Of a stretch of 64,000 bases of DNA, positions 54,489 to 62,889 are shown in pieces. The notes below the pieces were generated by a model. The model worked only from the letters and a program-made list of their open reading frames with translations. It ran no database searches and had not been told where the DNA came from. A program made the translations under genes and the position numbers. The DNA is from Alcanivorax sp. GTDB lineage: Bacteria; Pseudomonadota; Gammaproteobacteria; Pseudomonadales; Alcanivoracaceae. Each line of letters begins with the position of its first letter. Within the stretch, counting starts at the first letter, position 1. The stretch lies in contig NZ_CP080267.1 of assembly GCF_019431375.1 (NCBI RefSeq), positions 744,001-808,000 of the forward strand. The letters run 5' to 3'.

Positions 54489-55642
54489 AGGGAACCTCTG
54501 AAAAACTCCCCGACTTTGCCATAATCAGGGCTTTCTATCAGCCACTTTCCGGGAATGCCATGAGCAGCTGACTTTTGCCGAAGCCGAATACGAACACAAG
54601 AAGCGCAAGACCCGGCGGGAAGTGTTCCTTGAGAAGTTGGATCAGTTGCTACCCTGGAAGGCGCTGGAGTCCACGATTGCGGTCTATTACGCCTCCGGTA
54701 GCACTGGCCGGCCGCCGTATCCGCTCTCCAGCATGCTGCGCATTCATGTCATGCAGATCATCTACAACCTGAGTGATCCGGCGATGGAAGATGCCTTGTA
54801 TGAGATCGAGTCTATGCGCCGTTTCGCAGGGATTCGGCTCTCTCGGGTTCCTGATGAGACAACGATCCTGAACTTCCGGCACCTGCTGGAGCAGCACACT
54901 CTTGGCAAGAAGCTGTTCAAGAAGATCAACCGTCAGTTGGCACGACATGGCCTGATGGTTCGGGAAGGCAGCATCGTTGATGCGACGATTATCGACGCCC
55001 CCAGCTCGACGAAGAACAAGGAAAAGGCCCGTGATCCGGAGATGCATCAGACCAAAAAAGGCAATCAATGGCATTTTGGCATGAAGTGTCATATTGGCGT
55101 CGATGACACAGTGGGTCTGATTCATAGTCTTGCCACTACCGCCGCGAATGAGCATGACCTGACGGCATCAGACCAGCTTTTGCATGGCAAAGAGAAACGT
55201 GTCTGGGGAGACGCGGGTTATTGCGGTATCGAGAAACGCGAAGAGCACAAGAACCGTAAAGTGGATTGGTTTATCGCTGAGCGTCCTGGTAAGCGCTCCA
55301 CGATGTCGAAGGTTGCGCTGGAATGCGAAACCATCAAAGCCAGCGTACGTGCCAAAGTGGAACATCCCTTCCGAGTGATCAAAGGCATGTTCGGTTACAG
55401 CAAGGTTCGCTACCGGGGTCTGGCGAAAAATACCAACCGGCTCTATCTCCTGGCGGGGCTGCACAACCTGTTGAGGGTGAAACGGGTGCTTCTGCCCTAG
55501 GGGCAGTGCGCCTGATTGCCGCTAAAGTGCGGCAATCAGGCGAAAAAATGAACACTCAAGAGTGAATTGTGGCCTGAATTTGATGGCAGAAGCCTGTTGA
55601 TCATCGTAAAGGCGAAAAAAGCGAGTTATTCAGACCTTCCCT
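54489..55642 (+). mobile_element. IS5-family insertion sequence with terminal inverted repeats
   Basis: Left end agggaacctctgaaaaac at 54489 and right end gttattcagaccttccct ending 55642 are inverted repeats with four mismatches. About 1.15 kb, one transposase gene. Flanks read ttag before and ctaa after (sharing the CTAR-like preference of IS5), but no clear direct target repeat. Inserted next to an IS3 remnant and ahead of a toxin-antitoxin locus. Confidence 0.85.
54560..55500 (+). pseudogene. IS5-family transposase, 5' frameshift
   Basis: The natural start ATG AGC (54560) is followed by agctgactt, where one C is missing compared with the expected codons Ser-Gln-Leu-Thr; this leaves a TGA after three codons. 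The rest is intact: from 54622 a 292-residue frame with GSIVDATIIDAP (first DDE Asp), VWGDAGYCG (second Asp) and ASVRAKVEHPFRVIKGMFG (catalytic Glu). If the missing base is a sequencing error the element is active; an alternative internal start could still give a shortened protein. Confidence 0.82.
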
Positions 55643-55672
55643 AACCCTTCGTCGGCTTGAAGATACCAACTA

Positions 55673-55953
55673 ATGGAATTGTTCTGGACTCTCAAGGCAA
55701 CAGACAACCGCGACGAAATTCATGAATACATCGAAACGGATAACCCTTCTGCCGCTTTAGCACTTGATGAATTTTTCTCGGCACGCGCGCTGCTCATCTG
55801 CTCGATCACCCGGACAGCGGCCGGGTCGGTCGTGTGTCCGGCACCAGGGAGCTGATTGTGCATCCACATTATATGCTGGTCTATGATGTACAGGGTACAC
55901 GGGTACGGATACTGAGCGTCGTACATACAGCACGGCAATGGCCGCCTTTCTAA
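55673..55953 (+). pseudogene. RelE/ParE-family toxin, frameshifted
   Basis: Frame 1 (from ATG 55673) gives MELFWTLKATDNRDEIHEYI, typical of RelE/ParE toxins, then loses register near 55785-55805. Another frame continues LLDHPDSGRVGRVSGTRELI and ends HYMLVYDVQGTRVRILSVVHTARQWP, the standard C-terminus, with TAA at 55951. One small indel thus splits an otherwise complete gene of about 93 codons. It lies just 31 bases past the IS5 end, which may have removed an upstream antitoxin. Confidence 0.82.
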
Positions 55954-55984
55954 AATGCATCATCGTTACTGCAAGGCAGATCAA

Positions 55985-56188
55985 ATGCGCATCACTTTGA
56001 CTATTGATGACCAGCTATATCAACAAGCCCTTGCCATGGCCGACCCAGGTGTTGGTAAGGCTGATTTGTTTCGTGAAGCCATGCGGACTTACGTGCGGGT
56101 TCAGGCGGCGAAACGCCTGGCGTCATTGGGCGCGGCGGCGCCGGAAATGCGAGATATTCCCCGGCATGGCGGAAGCGATGATTTGTGA
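55985..56188 (+). CDS. VapB-like/DUF2191 antitoxin
   Basis: A 67-residue protein from ATG 55985. It begins MRITLTIDDQLYQQALAMAD, a ribbon-helix-helix-type antitoxin start, with FREAMRTYVRVQAAKRL next and a disordered tail. Such antitoxins usually pair with PIN (VapC) toxins, yet no PIN gene follows. The only toxin nearby is the frameshifted RelE-like gene 31 bases upstream. It may be an orphan or belong to a mixed pair. Confidence 0.78.
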   Translation: MRITLTIDDQLYQQALAMADPGVGKADLFREAMRTYVRVQAAKRLASLGAAAPEMRDIPRHGGSDDL

Positions 56189-56708
56189 CTGCTATGATCA
56201 AAGGGCTCCGTTTAGGTAAAACATCTCAATAGCTGGAGTAGCGTGCACTCTTCGTTGCTGGGGAATGACGTGATTGGCGGCTTTGGTCTGGACAGAATCG
56301 CGCCGCCGGCGCCGCTCCTCGCATGTTGCATGCCAACCACTGAGGTTCGCTTGCAAGCAAGCTCCTACAAACCCCTTATGCACATGACGTGTGTACTCTC
56401 AGCGGCGACGCAGGACTCCCTCATTTTGACGAACTCATAACATCGTCTTTCCGGACTTGATCCGGAATCTCCCTCTGCTGGCAGAGCCATTCGGAGAGGC
56501 CACGGTGGGTTGAAGGAGGTCCCGGGGCGACCAGCGCAGCGCAGAACAGACGAAGTCTGGCCCCGAAGGGGTGAGCGCAGCGAATAACCCCGGGATGACG
56601 CCTGAAGGGGCTATTCGCAGGACAGCCCTGTCGCTTGCAGGCAAGCTCCTACAAACCCTTGCATGCATGATGTGTGTGTGCTCTCAGCCGGATTTATCAG
56701 CAGCGCCG
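56189..56708. repeat. Repeat-filled intergenic region, including CGTCATTCC repeat copy B (56442-56600)
   Basis: Holds a GTAGGAGC half-repeat near 56346-56372, the dispersed 159-base palindromic repeat at 56442-56600 (ends ccggacttgatccgg and ccccgggatgacg), and another GTAGGAGC half near 56630-56655. No credible gene; open frames here are repeat-derived. Confidence 0.75.
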
Positions 56709-57248
56709 TTAAAGCGAGGTCGGGAACAAGGTATCGAATTCCTGTTGGAAATCACTGTTTTCCGGGGAAATAGCCAGCCGTGCTTGCACCTCCACAATTA
56801 ACCGTTGAGTCGTGGAGTAAAGCATGGGGCTGAGCTGGTGGAGAGTATTGAAGTGTTCGGCGATGATGGCGTAGTCGGTTTCGTAATCATGGGCGGCCAT
56901 ATTGCGTGCCATTCGGCTTTGTTGCCACAATTCAGCGGAATCCAATACACCCAGTTTTTCGTAAAAGACCAGCACCTTGAGGAAGCTGTCTGCGGGTTCA
57001 CTCATCAGCAAAGCCGTATGACGCATGGCAGCTGCCAGGGTGTCTTGCAGTTTGGCGAAACGCTCATTGATTGCTGCGAGGGTTTCAAACAGGTCGACAT
57101 CTTTGCGGTGCTTTTCAAGAAAGGGGCCGTGTAATGGCCAGTCGATCTTGCCTTCCGATTGGTGTAGAAACCAGGCGCAACGCTGTAGAGCCACCAGCAA
57201 ACCTGCCAGGTGGCGACGTTCATTATCCAGCATTTGTTGACTACTCAT
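56709..57248 (-). CDS. HEPN-domain protein (HepT-like toxin candidate)
   Basis: A 179-residue helical protein. RNMAAHDY at about residues 115-122 fits the HEPN Rx4HxY motif, which in HepT toxins forms the RNase site or the residue modified by the antitoxin. It lies downstream of a minimal nucleotidyltransferase on the same strand with a 156-base gap, the usual HEPN/MNT partner. Toxicity and pairing are inferred from motif and context. Confidence 0.8.
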   Translation of the reverse strand: MSSQQMLDNERRHLAGLLVALQRCAWFLHQSEGKIDWPLHGPFLEKHRKDVDLFETLAAINERFAKLQDTLAAAMRHTALLMSEPADSFLKVLVFYEKLGVLDSAELWQQSRMARNMAAHDYETDYAIIAEHFNTLHQLSPMLYSTTQRLIVEVQARLAISPENSDFQQEFDTLFPTSL

Positions 57249-57404
57249 ACAAGCCCCCTACGTGGGCCGCTTGCAAAATTAGGCAACAGTTCGCGTCGCC
57301 AAAGCGCCCAGCTCTGCGTTGGAAAAGTTTGAAATAAGCCCACTATTCCTGCTCTTTTCCGCCTAGATCTGAACACTTTGGCTGCGCTCCTTTGTTACCG
57401 AATT

Positions 57405-57707
57405 TCACAAGCGGCCCACTAGCCTCTGAGATTTGCCCCTTGCCATGGATTCAAAATCCGTTGCAGGTCTGCCGGGTTCGCTGAACAGCAGGTCCACAGG
57501 CATGGAAAGCTCTTGTTCTAGCCTGAGTTTGAGTGCAGCCCTGGCAAGCAGAGGCACATGCTGCGGGCACTCAAGCAACAGATCCAGGTCTCCACCACGC
57601 CGACTGTTGTCGAGACGCGAGCCAAACACCAGAACGCCAACCCCCTCGCCAAGACTGCCGGTGACGAGATCGCGGATGGTTTGTTGTTGTTCAAGGGTTA
57701 GGCGCAT
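57405..57707 (-). CDS. Minimal nucleotidyltransferase (MntA-like antitoxin candidate)
   Basis: A 100-residue MNT. GSRLDNSRRGGDLDLLLE carries the GSx(9-10)DxD active site of pol-beta-type nucleotidyltransferases, here with the two Asp of GGDLDLL. Such MNTs add AMP to the Tyr of HEPN toxins. The partner HEPN gene is downstream on the same strand. The gap between them contains no other gene. Complete by family length. Confidence 0.87.
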   Translation of the reverse strand: MRLTLEQQQTIRDLVTGSLGEGVGVLVFGSRLDNSRRGGDLDLLLECPQHVPLLARAALKLRLEQELSMPVDLLFSEPGRPATDFESMARGKSQRLVGRL

Positions 57708-57846
57708 GTGAAGGGCTTGGTGGTTGATATGCCATCCATGTTACCCGGAGGTTGGCTTTTGGAGCAATCCAGGCACTGCGGTGGCTGTTACACCGTCCGA
57801 TGCATCGGCTCGCTTTGGGGTAATAACATTTCCATGCTTATAGAGC

Positions 57847-58003
57847 CGTCATTCCGGGCTTGCCCCGGAATCTCCTCCGGTTGGCAGGGCCTTTCGGGAA
57901 GGTTGCGAGCGGCTGAGGGAGATCCCGGGGCGACCAGCGCAGAACAGAACAGACGAAGTCTGGCCCCGAAGGGGTGAGCGCAGCGAATAACCCCGGGATG
58001 ACG
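57847..58003. repeat. Dispersed CGTCATTCC palindromic repeat, copy C
   Basis: 157 bases starting cgtcattccgggcttgcc and ending aaccccgggatgacg, so the ends are inverted repeats. About 75 bases near its 3' side (from gatcccggggcgaccagc to the end) match copy B almost exactly. Located in the 798-base gene-free gap upstream of the MNT gene. Confidence 0.8.
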
Positions 58004-58152
58004 AGGTGTTCTGACTTATTCGCTGGGCGGTTCACTTGCAAGCAAGGTTATTCGCTTCGCTCACCCTACGGGCCGCACGGAACTACGTGCGTTACTCCGC
58101 TACGCTCCGTTCCTACAGGAAAGGGGGTCATGAGCGGGAGTGTTTAAGGGAT

Positions 58153-58452
58153 CTAGGGAGCCTCTGAATAACTCCTTGCGTACTCAGCGTGGCCTGAAGG
58201 GTGCAGCTGTTGTGTTTTGTCGCGACGGGCAGGGTGGTTCCCTTTCCTAGCGACAAAGCGCAGCAGATGTGCCCTTCAGGCCACGCCCTCCGGGTCTTCC
58301 AGGCTGGCCCGCACTCGTTGTTGCGTGTTGAAGGTGAAGAGCCGATGGATCGACATACACCTTCAAAATCGCGCCCTCTGTGCTCTGCGAGTATAGATTG
58401 CGAGCCAGCCTGAAAGACTGAGCATGCAAGGAGTTATTCAGAGGCTCCCTAG
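58153..58452. mobile_element. 300-bp MITE with IS5-like terminal inverted repeats
   Basis: Perfect terminal arms of at least 27 bases (agggagcctctgaataactc at the left, its inverse at the right) flanked by CTAG on both sides. The ends match those of the IS5 element at 54489-55642 (agggaacctctgaa...). Inside, two further hairpins are visible (gcgtggcctgaaggg / cccttcaggccacgc, and one around ccaggctgg / ccagcctg). It has no transposase and so would rely on the IS5 enzyme. Confidence 0.88.
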
Positions 58453-58505
58453 AGTTCAGATCACTTTTGCTGCTGGCAGCCCGTAGTACAGACCAGTCAG
58501 GGGCA

Positions 58506-59222
58506 TCAATGGCCTTGTAATCTTCTCAGCCATGATTTGGCAGTGTCATTAATCAGAGAAGAGGCGAGCTCAGGTTCTATCTGCATTTCATCGACTAGCC
58601 GCTCAACAGACTCTTCTGGTTTACAGGTAATGAGCTCCAGAGACTGGCGCAGTGAGCGAGAAATAACGGCCTCTCCATAATGATTCACCGCAGCTTGCCA
58701 GGCGGAGTCAGGAATTCCGCCCCACTCTCTTCGCATCATGCAAAGATCAATCAGATCTTTATTACTGCTTCGATACCGATCTGCATTGGCTAGGAGCTTG
58801 GTAGAAAAACAGCTTTCCTGTGCTACAAAAGGAACAGGGAAAAGTGAAGTACGGCTATCGGCCAGGATTCCCTGCTCATCGAACTGGATAAGCTCCAGTT
58901 TTATTGGACGGCCGCTCCCATCGATAATGCTCCGTATGGCATCCCGATCAGCACGAATCTCACGGCCCTTATAAAGAGCCGGTTGTTTGCCTGGTTGGAA
59001 GATGTCTCCAAAGCTGTTCTGGGTAATGGAAGAACGAGCCGCTTTGTAGGACTCTCTGCCCACGCAGAACAAATCAATATCAATGGATTCACGGTATTCG
59101 CCAAGTTCCATGGCGATTCGCGTACCACCACCAAACAGAATGTTGTACTCAATCAGGAAAGGCCCATTCAGGGCTTCGAGGATGCTCCAGATAGTTTGAT
59201 GATGTGGCCTGAGCAGTTTCAT
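58506..59222 (-). CDS. AbiEii/AbiGii-family nucleotidyltransferase
   Basis: A 238-residue protein. LFGGGTRIAMELGEYRESID followed by IDLF gives the GG(G)T...DxD nucleotidyltransferase core of AbiEii-type toxins (about residues 30-55). KLLANADRYRSSNKDLIDL is the conserved helix that follows. AbiEii proteins act in abortive-infection toxin-antitoxin systems by modifying tRNA. The start overlaps the preceding small gene by four bases (ATGA). The partner here is much smaller than AbiEi. Confidence 0.85.
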   Translation of the reverse strand: MKLLRPHHQTIWSILEALNGPFLIEYNILFGGGTRIAMELGEYRESIDIDLFCVGRESYKAARSSITQNSFGDIFQPGKQPALYKGREIRADRDAIRSIIDGSGRPIKLELIQFDEQGILADSRTSLFPVPFVAQESCFSTKLLANADRYRSSNKDLIDLCMMRREWGGIPDSAWQAAVNHYGEAVISRSLRQSLELITCKPEESVERLVDEMQIEPELASSLINDTAKSWLRRLQGH

Positions 59223-59440
59223 GCTGTCAGCATGACCCCATGTCCATACTTGGTTGCCAAACGAGTTATCATGGCCTTCTCTTCCGGTTTCAGCCGTTTC
59301 TGGTCCACATAACGCCAGCGGGTTTCATAGAGATGAAACGCCGCTTCCTCGGAGACAAGGCGGTCCGCTCGGTCCCACATAATGAGATCCAGTTCGGGGT
59401 AGTATTCTCTGTCTATCAAATTTTCCGCCATACTTGTCAT
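59219..59440 (-). CDS. Small partner protein of the AbiEii-like gene
   Basis: A 73-residue acidic/basic helical protein (MTSMAENLIDREYYPELDLI, later RWRYVDQKRLKPEEKAMITR). Its stop overlaps the AbiEii-like start in an ATGA, so the two form a coupled pair. I do not recognise the family. By position it could be the antitoxin, but it lacks the wHTH seen in AbiEi. Confidence 0.65.
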   Translation of the reverse strand: MTSMAENLIDREYYPELDLIMWDRADRLVSEEAAFHLYETRWRYVDQKRLKPEEKAMITRLATKYGHGVMLTA

Positions 59441-59561
59441 ACCAAGCTATCCAGAAGACTACTTGCTCACTTTATCAGCAGCACGGTACGCAGAGCAATT
59501 GGGGCTTGTTAGCAGGGTGGTTCGCTTGCAAGCAAGCTCCTACAACAACCCGAAGATGCTG

Positions 59562-61046
59562 TTAATGGGACAACATGTCCATAAATTCGTTGACTGGTTG
59601 AGACTCTAGCTCATCGCGGTCCTGGCACAACTCGAGGATACGTTCGGCTCTCCCCGACGGGAAACAGGTCAGCAGGTTCTGACGGAATTTGCTTTCCAGA
59701 ACCGGGATGCCCTCTTCCCTGCGGCGACGGTGACCGATGGGATACTCTACGGCCACCTTGTCCGTGTGGGTGCCATCCTTGAAGAATATCTGGATGGCAT
59801 TGGCGATGGAGCGTTTCTCCGGGTCGTGGTAATCCGCTGAATACTGCTTGTCTTCCTGCACCTTCATCTTATCGCGCAGGGTGTCGATAAGGGGGTGGTT
59901 TTTGTGGAAGTCATCCTCGTAGTGCTCGGCAGTGAGCTCACCGAATATCAGCGGTACGGCAACCATGTATTGCAGGCAGTGGTCCCGGTCAGCCGGATTG
60001 GCCAGCGCACCCTGTTTGGAAATGATGCGAATGGCGGAATCGTGGGTGGTGAGTTCGATGCTGTCGATCTGGTCCAGGTGATCCTTCACTTGAGGATGCA
60101 GAGTGACCGCCGCTTCACAGGCGGTCTGGGCATGGAACTCTGCCGGGAAGCTCAGTTTGAAGAGAATGTTCTCCATGACGTAGGAGCCATAGTTTCGCTG
60201 AAAGCGGAATTTACGCTCCGCGTCGGGTTTTATCTGCTGGTCCTTGTTGGTCTTGGAAAACAGCACATCGTAGAAGCCCCACTGCTTTGCGGTCAGCGCA
60301 CTGGGGATGCCCATTTCCCCTCTCAGCGCGATATCGGCCAGCCGCACGGCCCGGCTGGTGGCGTCGCCAGCGGCCCAGGATTTTCGTGAGCCTGCGTTGG
60401 GGGCATGGCGATAGGTACGCAATGACTGGCCATCAACCCAGGCATGGGAAATGGCGGAAAGCAGCTGTTCGCGATTGGCGCCCATCATTTTTGCCGCCAC
60501 GGCCGTGGACGCCACTTTCACCAGCACCACATGATCAAGCCCTACCCTGTTGAATGAATTCTCCAGCGCCAGTACGCCCTGTATTTCGTGGGCGCGGATC
60601 ATGGCATCGAGCACGTCTTTCATGGTCAGCGGTGCCCTACCCTGCGCCACTCGCTTCTGGGAAAGGTGATCTGCCACCGCCAGGATCGCGCCCAGATTAT
60701 CCGATGGGTGCCCCCACTCTGCCGCCAGCCAGGTGTCGTTATAGTCCAGCCAGCGAACAATGCAGCCGATGTCCCAGGCGGCTTTGACCGGGTCAAGGCG
60801 GTGCAGGGTGCCGGGAACCCGGGCAGCATGTGGGACCAGGGTGCCCTCCACCAGCGGCCCAAGGTGTTTGGTGCACTCGGGAAACCGCAGTGCCAACAGC
60901 CCACACCCCAGGGTATCCATCAGGCAGTGGCGCGCGGTGTCCCAGGCTTCTTCCGAGTCGATACGGTAGTCCAGCACATAGTCGGCAATGGCCTGGATTT
61001 CCGGGTCGTAATCCGGGCGTTCGTTGCTATCGACGTTGGTAGACAT
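59562..61046 (-). CDS. prpD: 2-methylcitrate dehydratase PrpD
   Basis: A 494-residue MmgE/PrpD-family enzyme from ATG 61046. Marks are WLDYNDTWLAAEWGHPSDNL, HAWVDGQSLRTYRHAPNAGS and PVGHRRRR-like PIGHRRRREEGIPVLE. It takes part in the methylcitrate cycle that oxidises propionyl-CoA, as arises from odd-chain alkanes. It normally follows prpF directly in the prpB-prpC-acnD-prpF-prpD order; here a chimeric gene and a TA module lie between. Its first 27 codons are repeated at 61555-61635. Confidence 0.94.
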   Translation of the reverse strand: MSTNVDSNERPDYDPEIQAIADYVLDYRIDSEEAWDTARHCLMDTLGCGLLALRFPECTKHLGPLVEGTLVPHAARVPGTLHRLDPVKAAWDIGCIVRWLDYNDTWLAAEWGHPSDNLGAILAVADHLSQKRVAQGRAPLTMKDVLDAMIRAHEIQGVLALENSFNRVGLDHVVLVKVASTAVAAKMMGANREQLLSAISHAWVDGQSLRTYRHAPNAGSRKSWAAGDATSRAVRLADIALRGEMGIPSALTAKQWGFYDVLFSKTNKDQQIKPDAERKFRFQRNYGSYVMENILFKLSFPAEFHAQTACEAAVTLHPQVKDHLDQIDSIELTTHDSAIRIISKQGALANPADRDHCLQYMVAVPLIFGELTAEHYEDDFHKNHPLIDTLRDKMKVQEDKQYSADYHDPEKRSIANAIQIFFKDGTHTDKVAVEYPIGHRRRREEGIPVLESKFRQNLLTCFPSGRAERILELCQDRDELESQPVNEFMDMLSH

Positions 61047-61119
61047 GATCAAGCCTCTTATTCCCTGGCAAACCCTTTCTTGATGCAAGCAAGCATCATC
61101 TCCCACACACAAACCAGCG

Positions 61120-61635
61120 TCAGAAACAGTCGCCGGGGACCCGTACCCAGCCTTCCATCAGCACCCGTGCGCTGCGGCTCATGCTGGCCTTGGTGGCAGT
61201 CCACTGGCCGTTCACTTGCTGGGCGCCGGCACCGACGCGCAGGGTGCCGGAGGGGTGGCCAAAGGTTACACTGTCACGTTCGCCGCCACCGGCGGCAAGG
61301 TTAACCAGGGTGCCCGGCACTGCCGAGGCACTGGCAATGGCCACGGCGGCGGTGCCCATCATGGCGTGGTGCAGTTTGCCCATGGACAGGGCCCGCACCA
61401 GCAGGTCCACCTCACCTTCCCCAATGTCCTTGCCACTGGAAGCGGTGTAGGCCTTCGGTTTTGCCACAAAGGCAATTTTGGGGGTGTGCTGACGGGCTTC
61501 CGCTTCTTCGATGTTCTCGATCAGGCCCATGCGCACGGCGCCATAGGCACGAATGTAGTCCAGCACATAGTCGGCAATGGCCTGGATTTCCGGGTCGTAA
61601 TCCGGGCGTTCGTTGCTATCGACGTTGGTAGACAT
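61120..61635 (-). pseudogene. Chimeric prpD-prpF fusion fragment
   Basis: A 171-residue open frame. The first 27 codons (61555-61635) and some bases upstream are identical to the start of prpD. From 61554 it continues in frame as the last 144 residues of PrpF (IRAYGAVRMGLIENIEEAEA...). Compared with the prpF at 62890 the PrpF part shows many synonymous changes but only about one amino-acid change (GKD for GKQ). The product would lack most of PrpF and is presumably non-functional. Confidence 0.88.
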
Positions 61636-61694
61636 GATCAAGCCTCTTCTACGCTGGTGGAGGCTTTCAGGATGGGGACGTAATCACGTTCAGG

Positions 61695-62111
61695 TCAAGT
61701 TTCAATAATAGCCATGGTCGCAGCAGCAAAACCCGTAAAATCATCAAGGTGATGCTTGGCGATAGCGAATACGATGTTCCAGTCAAGAACATCGTAATTA
61801 TGGACTGCCATATTCCGAAAACCGACAGATTTCTTCAGCTTCTCGGACAACAATGAAGTGATGATTTCCAGCTGAGCGAGACGATCGAAGGTCTCCCCCA
61901 TGGTATTGGGCGGCGGCACATCATGGTCCACCAACAAGTGCGCACCGATATCAACACATAACTGCACGGCGCGACTGAGATTCAGAACCAGGATGTCCTG
62001 AATGTCGGGGTCATTTTCCAGCACTGAGGCGGTGTCCGGACGTTTGAGTTCCACACGCTTTATACAGCGACGTAAGGATTCCAGCTTCCGTTCAATAATC
62101 AAGATATCCAT
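61695..62111 (-). CDS. hepT: HepT-family HEPN toxin (DUF86)
   Basis: A 138-residue DUF86 protein. RNMAVHNYDVLD at about residues 99-110 holds the Rx4HxY HEPN motif. LVLNLSRAVQLCVDIGAHLL is the typical central helix. HepT is an RNase-type toxin inactivated when MntA adenylylates its Tyr. Its start overlaps the mntA stop by thirteen bases, so the two are coupled. The module sits between prpF and prpD. Confidence 0.92.
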   Translation of the reverse strand: MDILIIERKLESLRRCIKRVELKRPDTASVLENDPDIQDILVLNLSRAVQLCVDIGAHLLVDHDVPPPNTMGETFDRLAQLEIITSLLSEKLKKSVGFRNMAVHNYDVLDWNIVFAIAKHHLDDFTGFAAATMAIIET

Positions 62112-62488
62112 TGCTGTCTCCGCTCGGACAACAAACGGCGAATGGCGGGCAAAAAATCTTCGCTGTTATAGATATGGCGCTGTATCAGCGCAACATGTTG
62201 ACTGTCTGAGCCTTTCAGCCGCTTACCATCCCTGAGAATCTCGCCCAAGAGCGGCTCTCCTGCCTGGTTAACGTCGACAAGATCCACCGGGCGCCCAGCA
62301 ATACTTGCCAATTTGGCAATTATTTCCATTTTCCTGGGCGCGGAGAGAGGCGCGACCGTCTGAATCGCTACATCAAGGTCGCTTTGATACTTTTCGCTGC
62401 CCTTTGCCATGGAGCCAAAGACATAGGCAAGGCTCACGTCAGATTCGTGATCCAGGTAGTCTCTAACGTGTTCAAGGGTGGTAGCCAT
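62099..62488 (-). CDS. mntA: MntA-family nucleotidyltransferase antitoxin
   Basis: A 129-residue MNT from ATG 62488 (GGAG five bases upstream). FGSMAKGSEKYQSDLDVAI is the GSx10DxD active site, near residues 24-42. GRPVDLVDVNQAGEPLLGEI follows as in the MntA family. It adds AMP groups to the partner HepT. A longer in-frame start would add 85 residues with no family support and was rejected. Confidence 0.92.
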   Translation of the reverse strand: MATTLEHVRDYLDHESDVSLAYVFGSMAKGSEKYQSDLDVAIQTVAPLSAPRKMEIIAKLASIAGRPVDLVDVNQAGEPLLGEILRDGKRLKGSDSQHVALIQRHIYNSEDFLPAIRRLLSERRQQWIS

Positions 62489-62889
62489 GCTCGCTCCGCT
62501 GGGGTTTGCGACATCCATGATGTTAGCAGAATACGAAGGTAGCAATAAGGTTTTCGCTTCACTGGCCGCTTTTGATTCGTTAGCCCGAGAGGAAGGCCTT
62601 GCCGGTGAGTTAGTGCTTTTGTGGGAGCACATGTTGGCCTGGCAAGGAACAACGCCCGGTATTATCTGGTGCCGTTCTGAAAAACCTTCTCTGCTCGGGC
62701 AATTTGTAAACCCAGCCTCGCTAACGCTCGGTTCGCCATGCAAGCATGGGCTCCTACAAAACCTGCCCCCACCGTAGGAAGCTGCTTACAGGCCAAACTC
62801 GCCGTTAGCCTCAAAGCGAAAGAATTCGCCTGCAAGCAACCTCCTACAGTGGAGCGCTCCTAACAGGCTCTGTTTTTACAAAAATCAAC
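62489..62889. repeat. Repeat-bearing spacer between mntA and prpF
   Basis: 401 bases. GTAGGAGC-family pieces lie at about 62730-62760 (gccatgcaagcatgggctcctacaaaa) and 62828-62855 (gcctgcaagcaacctcctac). The open frame on the plus strand at 62478-62777 lies partly antisense to mntA and has no ribosome site, so it was not called. Confidence 0.6.

Noticed and set aside
41552..58003. CRISPR array suspected from recurring repeats
   Set aside because: Repeats are long, palindromic, few and far apart with no regular spacers and no cas genes.
58201..58413. 70-residue open frame inside the MITE
   Set aside because: It falls wholly within the palindromic element, has no ribosome site and its translation is not conserved in type.
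62099..62743. 214-residue long form of MntA
   Set aside because: The 85 extra residues run through GTAGGAGC repeat DNA; ATG 62488 has a ribosome site and matches family length.
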